Of a DNA stretch of 64,000 nt, positions 34,733 through 43,407 are shown in pieces; position 1 is the stretch's first letter, and the number at the start of each line of letters is the position of its first letter. The translations under genes and the position numbers were made by a program. The DNA comes from Rhodobacteraceae bacterium Water-Bin34 (GTDB lineage Bacteria; Pseudomonadota; Alphaproteobacteria; Rhodobacterales; Rhodobacteraceae): NCBI GenBank assembly GCA_900197625.1, contig FZLS01000002.1, positions 1-64,000 on the forward strand, read 5' to 3'. The notes below the pieces were generated by a model that saw nothing but the letters and a program-made list of their open reading frames with translations, searched no databases and was not told where the DNA came from.

Positions 34733-36240
34733 TTCTTTTTCCCAAAACCAGATAAACCAAGGGGTAATCCACCACCAAGACCTGGTAATCCATTAGGCAT
34801 ACCTCCGCCCATTTTTTTTGCTGCTTCTTCTAGTTGTTTTGCGTCAATATCATTAATACTATTAGGCATTCCTGAGCCTAAATTTCCTGGACCTTTACCG
34901 AACATTGTCCCCATTGCTTGTTTAAGCATGCCGCCTTTGCCCATTTTTTTCATCATATCGCCCATTTGGCGCTGCATTTTCATTAACTGGTTTAATTCTT
35001 GAACAGATAGGCCTGCACCCTGGGCAACACGCTTTTTTCTACTAGCTTGCATAATCTGAGGATTTGCACGTTCTTTTTTTGTCATTGATTGTATCAACGC
35101 TATTTGGCGTTTGAATATTTTTTCATCAATGCCGCCAGCATCGTTTATTTGTTTTTGCATTTTTTTCATGCCTGGCATCATTCCCATGATACCTTCCATT
35201 CCACCCATTTTCATCATTTGTTCGATTTGCGCTTTAAGGTCGTTCATGTTGAACATACCTTTCTTCATGCGCTTCATCATTTTTTCAGCTTGTTCGGCTT
35301 CAATTGTTTCTTGAGCTTTTTCTACAAGGGAAACAATGTCTCCCATGCCTAAAATGCGGCCAGCGACACGTTCTGGGTGGAATTCTTCTAGTGCATCAAC
35401 TTTTTCACCAAGCCCTACAAATTTAATTGGGCGACCGGTTACTGCCCTCATAGATAGTGCTGCGCCGCCCCGTCCATCACCATCCATACGCGTAAGAATC
35501 ACGCCTGAAATACCTATACGATCGTCGAAGTTTTGTGCGGTATGAACTGCATCCTGGCCTGTTAATCCATCTACAACCAGCATAGTTTCTCGTGGCTTTG
35601 CAATATTGCGAACAGACTCTACTTCTGACATCAATTCTTCATCAATGGATAAACGGCCAGCTGTATCAAGAATAAATACATCATAGCCGCCAAGCATTGC
35701 TTGCTGTTTTGCGCGTTGTGCAATTTTAACAGCTGTCTCACCTTTAACTATCGGTAATGAGTCAACTCCAATTTGATTACCCAATATTGCTAACTGTTCC
35801 ATCGCGGCTGGGCGATTTGTATCAAGGGAAGCAATTAATACTTTTTTATTATTTTTTTCTTTTAAACGTTTTGCAAGTTTTGCGGTTGTGGTTGTTTTAC
35901 CTGAGCCCTGGAGACCTACCATTAGTATGGGTGCAGGAGGGTTGTCAATTTTCAGATCACCAGCATTTTTATCTTCGCCAGCCAGAAAATGAACAAGTTC
36001 ATCATGAACAATTTTTACAACCTGCTGACCAGGTTTAACTGATTTAGTTACAGCTTGACCGGAAGCTTTTTCTTGAATTGCTTTAATAAAATCACGAGCA
36101 ATAGGTAGGGATACATCAGCTTCTAATAATGCAACACGTACTTCTCTAAGTGCGATTGCAACATCATCATCAGATAAAGTTGCTTTGTTATTTAATTTGT
36201 CAAAAACACCGGAAAGGCGATCAGATAAATTTGCAAACAT
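34729..36240 (-). CDS. ffh: signal recognition particle protein Ffh
   Basis: Ffh is the GTPase subunit of the signal recognition particle, targeting nascent membrane proteins to FtsY and SecYEG. The 503-residue protein has an N domain (1-85), the G domain with P-loop GLQGSGKTT (109-117), DTAGR and TRMDGDGRGGA, and a Met-rich M domain from about 330 that carries the signal-peptide groove and the SRP RNA-binding helix. The tail is a Gly/Pro/Met-rich low-complexity stretch ending FGKKK. A structured leader lies upstream. The SRP RNA gene is not seen in this window. Confidence 0.97.
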   Translation of the reverse strand: MFANLSDRLSGVFDKLNNKATLSDDDVAIALREVRVALLEADVSLPIARDFIKAIQEKASGQAVTKSVKPGQQVVKIVHDELVHFLAGEDKNAGDLKIDNPPAPILMVGLQGSGKTTTTAKLAKRLKEKNNKKVLIASLDTNRPAAMEQLAILGNQIGVDSLPIVKGETAVKIAQRAKQQAMLGGYDVFILDTAGRLSIDEELMSEVESVRNIAKPRETMLVVDGLTGQDAVHTAQNFDDRIGISGVILTRMDGDGRGGAALSMRAVTGRPIKFVGLGEKVDALEEFHPERVAGRILGMGDIVSLVEKAQETIEAEQAEKMMKRMKKGMFNMNDLKAQIEQMMKMGGMEGIMGMMPGMKKMQKQINDAGGIDEKIFKRQIALIQSMTKKERANPQIMQASRKKRVAQGAGLSVQELNQLMKMQRQMGDMMKKMGKGGMLKQAMGTMFGKGPGNLGSGMPNSINDIDAKQLEEAAKKMGGGMPNGLPGLGGGLPLGLSGFGKKK

Positions 36241-36249
36241 ATGTCAGGC

Positions 36250-36350
36250 CCTTTCCGCCAAAATATTTTCTCAAACGCATTTAACACCAGTGGGCGAAAC
36301 TCGCTGACTGGTGTCGATCCTGAGACCGGAAGTGATATAACTTCCATGAT
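36250..36350 (-). promoter_or_regulatory. hairpin-containing 5' leader of ffh
   Basis: Two stem-loops lie within 110 bases of the ffh start. One is ACACCAGT/ACTGGTGT (36284-36314) with an inner GCGA/TCGC stem; the other is GGAAGT/ACTTCC (36328-36345). An AAAGGG ribosome site follows close to the ATG. A regulatory leader is plausible, but I do not recognise a named RNA family. Confidence 0.4.
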
Positions 36351-36419
36351 TTAAATTTGCTTTAGATGCCTTTGACGAGACTGTCAAGAATTGCATTTTT
36401 TTTGATTTTTTAATTGAGG

Positions 36420-36453
36420 GTTAAAAGTCTCGCAAGTGTGCGAGACTTTTAAC
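36420..36453. terminator. strong hairpin after ald
   Basis: A perfect 15-base inverted repeat with a four-base loop (GTTAAAAGTCTCGCA and its complement) lies between the ald stop and the ffh leader on the minus strand. The T-rich part is inside the stem, so it acts as a terminator or an mRNA 3'-end stabiliser. Confidence 0.8.
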
Positions 36454-36485
36454 TATATATGTTGTTATTAAGAAGGTAGTGTTAA

Positions 36486-37604
36486 TTATAAAGATAATGC
36501 CTCTAGTGGTGTTATCACAGGAATATTTAATGCTTTCCCAACCGCAGCATAGGTTAAATTACCTTTATGAGTATTGAGACCATTAAGTAGGTGGGAATCA
36601 TTTTCACATGCTTTTACCCAACCTTTATCAGCTAAAGCTAGCATGAAAGGCATAGTTGCATTACCCAATGCTATTGTTGAAGTGCGGGCAACTGCGCCTG
36701 GCATATTTGCTACACAGTAATGTATTACTCCGTCCACTTCATATATTGGATTATCATGCGTAGTAGCTTTAGAAGTTTCAAAGCACCCACCTTGATCAAT
36801 TGCAACATCAACTAACACTGCACCTGGTTTCATGGTTGATAATTGTGAGCGAGAAATTAATTTTGGTGCAGCTGCTCCTGGAACAAGTACAGCTCCTATG
36901 ACCATATCAGCAGTCTTGATAAGATTTGCGGTATTAGCACTTGATGCGTAAGCAGTTTTAAATACGTTTCCGAATACGTCATCTAGATATCGCATTCTAG
37001 GTAGTGACATATCTAATATTGTTACATTTGCCCCCATTCCTGAAGCAACTCGTGCAGCATGTACTCCAACATTCCCGCCACCAATAACGATTACTTCGCT
37101 AGGTCTAACTCCCGGCACTCCACCAAGTAAAGTTCCAAGACCACCATTAGCTTTTTGAAGAGCCCAACTACCAACTTGAGGGGCTAATTTTCCTGCCACT
37201 TCTGACATGGGCGCTAATAGTGGCAAGCCGCCGTTGCGGTCAGTTACAGTTTCATATGCAATTGCAGTAACGCCACTTTTTAATAGATCATTGGTTTGCT
37301 CTAAGTCAGGAGCTAAATGTAAGTAAGTGAATAAAATTTGACCTTCGCGCAACATTGCGCGTTCAACTGCCTGTGGCTCTTTTACCTTTACAATCATATC
37401 TGATTTTTCAAATAACTCTTCAGCAGTTTCAATTATAATTGCGCCAACTTCTGAATACTCAATGTTTGTGAATCCTGAACCAATACCGGCCCCTGATTGT
37501 ATCAAAACTTTGTGCCCCCGAGATGTGGCTTCTGCTGCTGCTGCTGGTGTAATGCCGACACGATATTCTTGGTTTTTAATTTCTGTTGGACAACCTATAA
37601 TCAT
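36486..37604 (-). CDS. ald: alanine dehydrogenase
   Basis: Ald catalyses reversible NAD-dependent deamination of L-alanine to pyruvate and ammonia. The 372-residue product has the N-terminal substrate domain (MIVKVKEP with the conserved Lys, YLHLAPD with the conserved His) and the central Rossmann motif [12 protein letters not shown]. Length is typical (about 370). It is divergent from an Lrp/AsnC regulator across 142 bases, the usual arrangement for regulated alanine catabolism, so that protein probably controls it in response to alanine. Confidence 0.95.
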   Translation of the reverse strand: MIIGCPTEIKNQEYRVGITPAAAAEATSRGHKVLIQSGAGIGSGFTNIEYSEVGAIIIETAEELFEKSDMIVKVKEPQAVERAMLREGQILFTYLHLAPDLEQTNDLLKSGVTAIAYETVTDRNGGLPLLAPMSEVAGKLAPQVGSWALQKANGGLGTLLGGVPGVRPSEVIVIGGGNVGVHAARVASGMGANVTILDMSLPRMRYLDDVFGNVFKTAYASSANTANLIKTADMVIGAVLVPGAAAPKLISRSQLSTMKPGAVLVDVAIDQGGCFETSKATTHDNPIYEVDGVIHYCVANMPGAVARTSTIALGNATMPFMLALADKGWVKACENDSHLLNGLNTHKGNLTYAAVGKALNIPVITPLEALSL

Positions 37605-37746
37605 GATATCTCTCCAAGATAATGTAAATTATTAATGGAAGAATTGCATATTAAATATAAAAAAAGCTTCACATTTCACTATCTTCTATCTAAATTTTAG
37701 AATATTAATATAATAATTTATGTATTTATGATGGATTATTCGAAAA

Positions 37747-38205
37747 ATGAAAATTGATGATACAGATCGTCGTATTTTGAAAGTACTTCAAAAATCTGGA
37801 CGAATCTCAAATTCAGATTTAGCTGATAAGATTAACCTTTCTGCTTCTGCATGTCACCGCCGAGTTCAAAGATTAGAAGATGAGGGCATCATAAAGGATT
37901 ATGTAGCATTATTAGACCCTAGAAAGATTGATAGAAAATCAACAGTATTTGTCGAAATTACTCTTTCAGGGCAAGCTGATGCAATATTAGAAGCATTTGA
38001 AAAGTCTGTTGCTTTAGTTCCTGATGTTTTAGAATGTCATTTAATGGCTGGAACCGCTGACTATATGTTGAAAGTAGTCGCTGGAGATACTGATGATTTT
38101 GCAAGAATACATCGTCAATACCTTGTTCGGCTTCCTCATGTAAGTAAAATGCAAAGCAGTTTTGCTTTAAGAACTGTATTTAAAACAAATGCTATGCCAG
38201 TTTGA
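37747..38205 (+). CDS. Lrp/AsnC family transcriptional regulator
   Basis: The 152-residue protein has an N-terminal winged helix-turn-helix (DDTDRRILKVLQKSGRIS, then SASACHRRVQRLEDEG) and a C-terminal RAM ligand-binding domain with GTADYMLKVVAGD. The size is right for Lrp/AsnC octamers. Its divergent placement next to ald suggests an AldR-like activator of alanine dehydrogenase (inference). No palindromic operator stands out in the AT-rich 142-base spacer. Confidence 0.93.
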   Translation: MKIDDTDRRILKVLQKSGRISNSDLADKINLSASACHRRVQRLEDEGIIKDYVALLDPRKIDRKSTVFVEITLSGQADAILEAFEKSVALVPDVLECHLMAGTADYMLKVVAGDTDDFARIHRQYLVRLPHVSKMQSSFALRTVFKTNAMPV

Positions 38206-38267
38206 AGTTCTAATAAAAGAAAAATTATAGATAGATTTCATATTGTTTCATTTATGAAGGGTAAAAT

Positions 38268-39194
38268 TTATTTTTTATAAAAATCTTTAGCTATTTTAGC
38301 AGCGATTAGGGCATTATTTTTTACGAGTGCAATATTTGATTTTAAGCTGGTACCTTTTGACAGTTCAAATATTCGTTTTAATAAAAATGGTGTAACATCT
38401 TTACCAGATATATTACTTTTTTCCATTTCTTCTTGAGCTGTCTCAATATAACTTTTTATAATCTCTGATGGTATCTCATCTTTTTTTGGTATGGGGTTAG
38501 CGATTAAAATACCAGAATTTAGATGAAGCTCATCACGTACCTTTAGAAAATCAGATATCTGAGATGTATTATTCATTCTGAGTGGAACGTCTAGATTTGA
38601 TTCTCTTGTCCAAAAGGCTGGTAACGTATTAGTTTGGTAACCTATAACAGGAACACCTTGAGTTTCTAATACTTCTAATGTTTTAGGGACATCGAGTATT
38701 GCTTTTGCCCCCGCTGCGACTACAAGAACATCTGTTTTGCCTAATTCTGTTAGGTCTGCAGAAATATCGAAGTTAGTTTCAGCACCTTTATGTACACCGC
38801 CAATACCTCCTGTAGCAAAAATGCGGATTCCCGCCATACGTGCAATAATCATTGTAGCTGCAACAGTCGTTCCAGCAGTTTTCCCTTGAGAAATAGCAAA
38901 GGCCATATCCGCTCTTGAAATTTTTAATGCATTTTTTACATTCGCAAGCTGCAATAGTTCGTTATGTGTAAGGCCAATCTTAATTCGTCCATCAATTACT
39001 GCAATTGTTGCAGGCACAACTTCATAATCACGTATCAACGCTTCTACTGATGCTGCCATTTCAGCATTATCGGGGAATGGCATACCATGAGTGATAATTG
39101 TACTTTCAAGAGCAACGATTGGAGCGCTTTGTTCGATTGCATTCAAAACGTCTTCATGAATATCAACAAAACTGGGAAGATTGCTTAATGTCAT
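38268..39194 (-). CDS. psuG: pseudouridine-5'-phosphate glycosidase
   Basis: PsuG cleaves the C-C glycosidic bond of pseudouridine 5'-phosphate to uracil and ribose-5-phosphate. The 308-residue protein has the family motifs VALESTIITHGMP, KISRADMAFAIS, GTTVAATM, FATGGIGGVHKGAE and PVIGYQTNTLPAFWTRES. It overlaps psuK by one base and follows it, so the two catabolic steps are co-expressed. It allows reuse of pseudouridine from RNA turnover. Confidence 0.95.
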   Translation of the reverse strand: MTLSNLPSFVDIHEDVLNAIEQSAPIVALESTIITHGMPFPDNAEMAASVEALIRDYEVVPATIAVIDGRIKIGLTHNELLQLANVKNALKISRADMAFAISQGKTAGTTVAATMIIARMAGIRIFATGGIGGVHKGAETNFDISADLTELGKTDVLVVAAGAKAILDVPKTLEVLETQGVPVIGYQTNTLPAFWTRESNLDVPLRMNNTSQISDFLKVRDELHLNSGILIANPIPKKDEIPSEIIKSYIETAQEEMEKSNISGKDVTPFLLKRIFELSKGTSLKSNIALVKNNALIAAKIAKDFYKK

Positions 39195-40315
39195 TAATTT
39201 TCCTTTATTATTTCTTCTTTTGAGAGGTATTCATCTAAAACCTTGTTACTTAAATCCTGTCTAACATCCATTTGAGACTCTACAGTTAGAGCAGACAAAG
39301 CTGCACCAATATTAGATGCTTCACGCACTGAAGCTCCGGAATGAATCTTCGAAATAAATCCAGCAACAAATGCATCGCCTGCACCTGATACATTTTTGAC
39401 ATTTTTGGATATAGCGGGAGAAGTAAAAACTTCAGAACCTATATTCACAATATGTCCATTTGCCCCATCTGTGAGTACCACACCTTTTGCACCTTTGTTA
39501 CGTAATTGAGTAGTGATCTTGTTAAGCTTATGTGTTTTTGAGTTCTTGTTTAGATTTAGGAATGATATGGCTTCGGCTTTATTGGTAAAAAGGATATCGA
39601 TCTGGGACAAATCATCGGGTAATCGTTTTGCTTTTGATACTGATACTGTGTCTATAGCAAGCATAAAGTTTGCATTTTTTTTAAGCTCAAGAATTTTTTT
39701 GATTGTTTCTTTTGGTAAATTACAGTCTAAAACCACCCAATCGCTTGATCTTATACTTTGCCAAGAATTTTCTATACATTTAGGGGAAATTTGGTCGAGA
39801 ATATCCATACTAGCTATTCCCATCACTAATTCATTTTTGTCATCAAAAACTGCTATGTATTCAGCAGTTGGACTGTCATTTGAGATTAAAATTTGACTAG
39901 TATCAACGCCAAGATTGTGCATTTGTGTACGTAGTTCTTTACCAGATTCATCGTTTCCAATAATTGATATTAGACAAACATCAATATCCATGCGTGCCAT
40001 ATTTTCTGCAATATTTCGTATCACGCCTCCATAACTTCTTGTACTTTTGGCAGGGTTTGAAGTTCCAAGTAATGGTGAAGTGCTGAGTAAATATTTGCGA
40101 TTGAATGCTATACCACCAATACAGGTAATCTTTTGTGATTTTGGCAATATATAACCTCGCCCAATTAATTGGCCTTTGTCGATTAGTTGTGTGATTTGTA
40201 CAGCAATTGTAGATCGCGCAAGCTTAAGTTTTGCAGCTATTTTAGCCTGACTTATAAATGGGTCACTTGAGATTAATTCAAGAATAATTTTTTCTGTTTT
40301 TGATAACTTAGGCAT
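39194..40315 (-). CDS. psuK: pseudouridine kinase with N-terminal winged helix
   Basis: The 373-residue protein joins a winged helix-turn-helix (residues 1-58, KTEKIILELISSDPFIS and LKLARSTIAVQITQL) to a PfkB-family sugar kinase. The kinase part shows GGVIRNIAENMAR at the N-terminus and the catalytic NVSGAGDAFVAGF motif with its Asp base. Context with psuG indicates a pseudouridine kinase. Similar HTH-PfkB fusions are known (for example E. coli YeiI), and the HTH may let the enzyme also regulate its own operon. Confidence 0.9.
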   Translation of the reverse strand: MPKLSKTEKIILELISSDPFISQAKIAAKLKLARSTIAVQITQLIDKGQLIGRGYILPKSQKITCIGGIAFNRKYLLSTSPLLGTSNPAKSTRSYGGVIRNIAENMARMDIDVCLISIIGNDESGKELRTQMHNLGVDTSQILISNDSPTAEYIAVFDDKNELVMGIASMDILDQISPKCIENSWQSIRSSDWVVLDCNLPKETIKKILELKKNANFMLAIDTVSVSKAKRLPDDLSQIDILFTNKAEAISFLNLNKNSKTHKLNKITTQLRNKGAKGVVLTDGANGHIVNIGSEVFTSPAISKNVKNVSGAGDAFVAGFISKIHSGASVREASNIGAALSALTVESQMDVRQDLSNKVLDEYLSKEEIIKEN

Positions 40316-40384
40316 TAACTACAACATTTGTTTGTTTTAATAACATATGTCCGATTGATAGAATTGCGTCAAGTTTACAGTTAT

Positions 40385-40711
40385 TTAATTTAAAATAAAC
40401 ATAGTAGAATATAAAACTGAAATTCCTGCTAAAACTGACCACAGTGCAGAACGTTTCCAAATTCCGAAGCAAAATGCGGCAATTGCAGCAAGTAATCTTG
40501 GCGCATCTAGAGTGCCTCCAGTAGCATCAGGCCAAACTAGAAAAGGGATAATCAATCCAGGCATTACAGCTACACCAACATAATTTAAATGTTGAATAAA
40601 CCATTTAGGTAATTGTCTATCACCTACAAGGCCCAAGAAAGAAAACCGTATTAAATAAGTACCAATACCTAAAAAGAAAATGATTATCCAAATTTTAATT
40701 GGTTCAGTCAT
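40385..40711 (-). CDS. azlD: AzlD-family branched-chain amino acid transport protein
   Basis: The 108-residue hydrophobic protein has about four helices and matches the small AzlD subunit that partners AzlC in export of branched-chain amino acids. The first helix (IIFFLGIGTYLIRFSF) and the LPKWFIQHLNYVGVAVMPGL segment are typical. It overlaps azlC by eight bases. Confidence 0.9.
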   Translation of the reverse strand: MTEPIKIWIIIFFLGIGTYLIRFSFLGLVGDRQLPKWFIQHLNYVGVAVMPGLIIPFLVWPDATGGTLDAPRLLAAIAAFCFGIWKRSALWSVLAGISVLYSTMFILN

Positions 40712-41426
40712 TTTTTACCCTCCTTTTTTGCCAATTCTCTGTTTGCACTCCTGCAATCATGGCTAAAAATGCCGCCATTAATAATCCTGTGGAGTAGGGC
40801 GCTGATATAAAGACTAGAGTTCCAATCATTGACACTAGTGCGGCAATAAAATGTGGAAGACTTCGCATCATTGGTGCCGATAATGCTATAAAGCAAATTG
40901 GCATGGCAAAATCTAAAGCGTATTCTGGTGGTATTTTTGTTCCAAGAAGTGCGCCTATAAGTGTTGAAAAAATCCATACTGGAAGTAAACATGCAAAACT
41001 TCCCATAAAATACCGGCATTTTTGGGGTAGTGTCATCTCAGGATTATCTGAATATATATTTATTGATGTAGCATAACTCTGATCAACTAAGAAATATGCA
41101 AAAAGAGCTCTGATACCAAGAGGTGCTCTACCTAAATGGGGGACTAACGCTGCTGAATACATGGCCATTCTTAAATTTACTGCAAGTGAAGTAGCTAGAA
41201 TAATAAATGTTGGTGCATCGTCTTGAAGTAAGGTCAATGCAGTGAATTGTGATGACCCTGCGACCACAAATGAAGTCATAATCATTGTCTGCAGGATCGA
41301 AAATCCAGCTTCAGTAGCAACAACACCGAACAGCAAGCCAAAAGGTGCTACAATTAACCAAAAAGGGATATTGTCGCGATAACCTAGCCAAAAGGCCGAT
41401 TTTTTGGATGTTGGACTGAATTTCAT
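40704..41426 (-). CDS. azlC: AzlC-family branched-chain amino acid permease
   Basis: The 240-residue membrane protein matches AzlC, the large subunit of a branched-chain amino acid exporter. Recognisable segments are the PFGLLFGVVATEAGFS start, VAGSSQFTAL and the NLRMAMYSAAL helix, with about seven hydrophobic spans. It is divergent from fdhD across about 57 bases. The substrate is inferred from the family, and no specific regulator is adjacent. Confidence 0.92.
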   Translation of the reverse strand: MKFSPTSKKSAFWLGYRDNIPFWLIVAPFGLLFGVVATEAGFSILQTMIMTSFVVAGSSQFTALTLLQDDAPTFIILATSLAVNLRMAMYSAALVPHLGRAPLGIRALFAYFLVDQSYATSINIYSDNPEMTLPQKCRYFMGSFACLLPVWIFSTLIGALLGTKIPPEYALDFAMPICFIALSAPMMRSLPHFIAALVSMIGTLVFISAPYSTGLLMAAFLAMIAGVQTENWQKRRVKND

Positions 41427-41483
41427 GTGGTAGGATTCTAAAAAGATTAATTTTTAGGTAATTCATTTATATTGGAGCTGCAA

Positions 41484-42308
41484 TTGTCAAATACTTTTAA
41501 GAATTATATTTTACAGCCCGATGAAGAGCGCATGGATCTAACCCAATTGGTTCAGGGTTTTGATCAAAATGGCCAAGCTTGTGAGATTAATGTTGTTGAA
41601 GAGCAGCCATTAACAATTTTTTTAAATGGACAAGAAATTGTAACTGCAATGACAATAGGGGATTACCCTGAATATCTAGCTTTGGGTTTTTTAAAGAACC
41701 AAGGAATGTTGTCAGATACTGAAAACATTTTAGGAATTGATTATGATGATGAATTGAAAACTGTTGTAGTTCGGACAGATGGTCAGACTGTTTATGAAGA
41801 AAAATTAAAAAAGAAAACTCGGACATCTGGATGTGCTATTGGGACTGTATTTGGAGATATGATGGAAGGTCTTGAAGGTCTCAAACTTCCAAATACCGAA
41901 TTACAAGTTTCATGGCTTTATGAATTATCTAATGTAATTAACCAGACACCAAGTTTATATTTAAAAGCTGGAGCGATTCATGGGACCGTTCTGTGTGCAA
42001 AAAATAAACCATTAGTTTATATGGAAGATGTAGGTCGCCATAATGCTGTTGATAAAATAGCTGGATGGATTTATTCGAATAATGAATCTGTTAAAGATAA
42101 ACTATTGTACACTACAGGGCGATTAACATCTGAAATGGTAATCAAATGTGCTTTAATGGGTATTCCTGTTCTTGTATCACGATCTGGATTTACTGCATGG
42201 GGGGTGGAAATTGCAAACCAAGTAGGTTTAACACTAATTGGGCGTCTAAGAGGAAAAAGATTTATGTGTTTAGCTGGAAAAGATCGTTTGATCTATGATG
42301 TAGAATGA
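41484..42308 (+). CDS. fdhD: formate dehydrogenase accessory sulfurtransferase FdhD
   Basis: FdhD passes sulfur from a cysteine desulfurase to the molybdenum cofactor of formate dehydrogenase. The 274-residue product includes EDVGRHNAVDKI and TTGRLTSEMV, both typical. The loop around Cys117 reads RTSGCAIG, with one Cys where E. coli has two (CxxC). I chose TTG at 41484 because GGAG precedes it by six bases; a TTG at 41472 is also possible. No formate dehydrogenase gene is in the window. It heads an operon with mobA, mobB and moeA. Confidence 0.92.
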   Translation: MSNTFKNYILQPDEERMDLTQLVQGFDQNGQACEINVVEEQPLTIFLNGQEIVTAMTIGDYPEYLALGFLKNQGMLSDTENILGIDYDDELKTVVVRTDGQTVYEEKLKKKTRTSGCAIGTVFGDMMEGLEGLKLPNTELQVSWLYELSNVINQTPSLYLKAGAIHGTVLCAKNKPLVYMEDVGRHNAVDKIAGWIYSNNESVKDKLLYTTGRLTSEMVIKCALMGIPVLVSRSGFTAWGVEIANQVGLTLIGRLRGKRFMCLAGKDRLIYDVE

Positions 42309-42913
42309 AAATTCTTGGGATCATTCTAGCTGGAGGTCTTTCTACTCGAATGGAAGGTCAAGACAAAGCACTGCTAAGTCTTGCGGGTTCTCCATTAGTC
42401 AAACATACAATAGATCGATTAGAAAATCAGGTAGACGGCTTAGTAATAAATGTTAATCAAAACCATAATCAATATGAAAAATTTAATTTTCCTTTGATCT
42501 CCGATACTATAGGCGGACATTTGGGGCCGCTTGCAGGTATCTTATCTGGAATGAATTATGCATCAGCTCATAATTATACTCATGTTATTACTGCTGCTTC
42601 AGATACGCCATTTTTTCCATTAAATTTGCGTGATAAACTATTTGATGAAACTTTTGATATAACAGTAGCCAAAACAATATCTGAAGTTGATAAAAATAAC
42701 TTACACCCGACATTTGGCCTTTGGAGTGTAAAGCTACGTTCAAGTTTACATAAGGCTCTGTCAGGGGATATCAGGAAGGTAATGGCTTTTGTAAAATTAA
42801 ATAAATGGAAAGCTATCGAATGGGAAAAAAAAGATAATGACCCATTTTTTAACATCAATACTCCTTCCGATATGATTGATGCTGAATGGATTATAAAAAG
42901 AGAAATCAAATGA
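42305..42913 (+). CDS. mobA: molybdenum cofactor guanylyltransferase MobA
   Basis: MobA adds GMP to molybdenum cofactor, producing the MGD form used by DMSO-reductase-family enzymes such as formate dehydrogenase. The 202-residue protein has the nucleotide-binding signature LAGGLSTRMEGQDKALL, GPLAGILSGM and the SDTPFFP loop. It overlaps fdhD by four bases and mobB by four bases. Confidence 0.95.
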   Translation: MKILGIILAGGLSTRMEGQDKALLSLAGSPLVKHTIDRLENQVDGLVINVNQNHNQYEKFNFPLISDTIGGHLGPLAGILSGMNYASAHNYTHVITAASDTPFFPLNLRDKLFDETFDITVAKTISEVDKNNLHPTFGLWSVKLRSSLHKALSGDIRKVMAFVKLNKWKAIEWEKKDNDPFFNINTPSDMIDAEWIIKREIK

Positions 42914-43407
42914 ACATATTCGGTATTATTGGATGGAAGAATTCTGGAAAAACTGGATTAATGGAAAGACTAGTCTCTGAAATAACTAAACGTGGGTTTA
43001 AAGTATCCACAATAAAACATGCTCATCATTCTTTTGACATTGATCATGAAGGCAGAGATAGTTTTAGGCACCGCCAGGCTGGGGCTTCAGAGGTTTTGTT
43101 ATCATCAAATAGTCGTTGGGCATTAATGCACGAATTAAGAGCAGAACTTGAACCAAATTTTTCTGATCTAATTTCAAAAATGAAACCAGTAGACCTAATT
43201 TTAGTTGAAGGATTCAAAAAAGAAAAACATTCTAAATTGGAATGTCACAGGATAGAAAATAATGAAAAATTAATCTATAGATCTGATAGGTCTGTTTGTT
43301 TGATAGCATCGGACATGCTAATGGATGATGTCAGTATTCCTAATATTGATTTAGATGATACAGTTGGAATTGCTAATTTCATTCTAAAGAATCAAGGTAT
43401 GATATGA
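42910..43407 (+). CDS. mobB: molybdopterin-guanine dinucleotide biosynthesis adaptor MobB
   Basis: MobB is a small GTP-binding protein that assists MobA. The 165-residue product has a P-loop (GWKNSGKT near residues 7-14), the IKHAHHSFDIDHEGRDS segment and LILVEGFK. The ATG at 42910 overlaps the mobA stop (ATGA); the frame is open to 42886 but that lies within mobA and lacks family support. It is directly coupled to moeA downstream. Confidence 0.94.
   Translation: MNIFGIIGWKNSGKTGLMERLVSEITKRGFKVSTIKHAHHSFDIDHEGRDSFRHRQAGASEVLLSSNSRWALMHELRAELEPNFSDLISKMKPVDLILVEGFKKEKHSKLECHRIENNEKLIYRSDRSVCLIASDMLMDDVSIPNIDLDDTVGIANFILKNQGMI

Noticed and set aside
35089-35352. Phe/His-rich plus-strand frame opposite ffh
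   Set aside because: It is complementary to the Met-rich M domain; codon pattern and composition mark it as a shadow.
38206-38267. Terminator between the Lrp gene and psuG
   Set aside because: Only AT-rich sequence with no stable stem was found.
40440-40454. A further AGTGCAGAAC copy
   Set aside because: It lies within azlD coding sequence, far from the two spacer copies, and a 10-base match may be chance.
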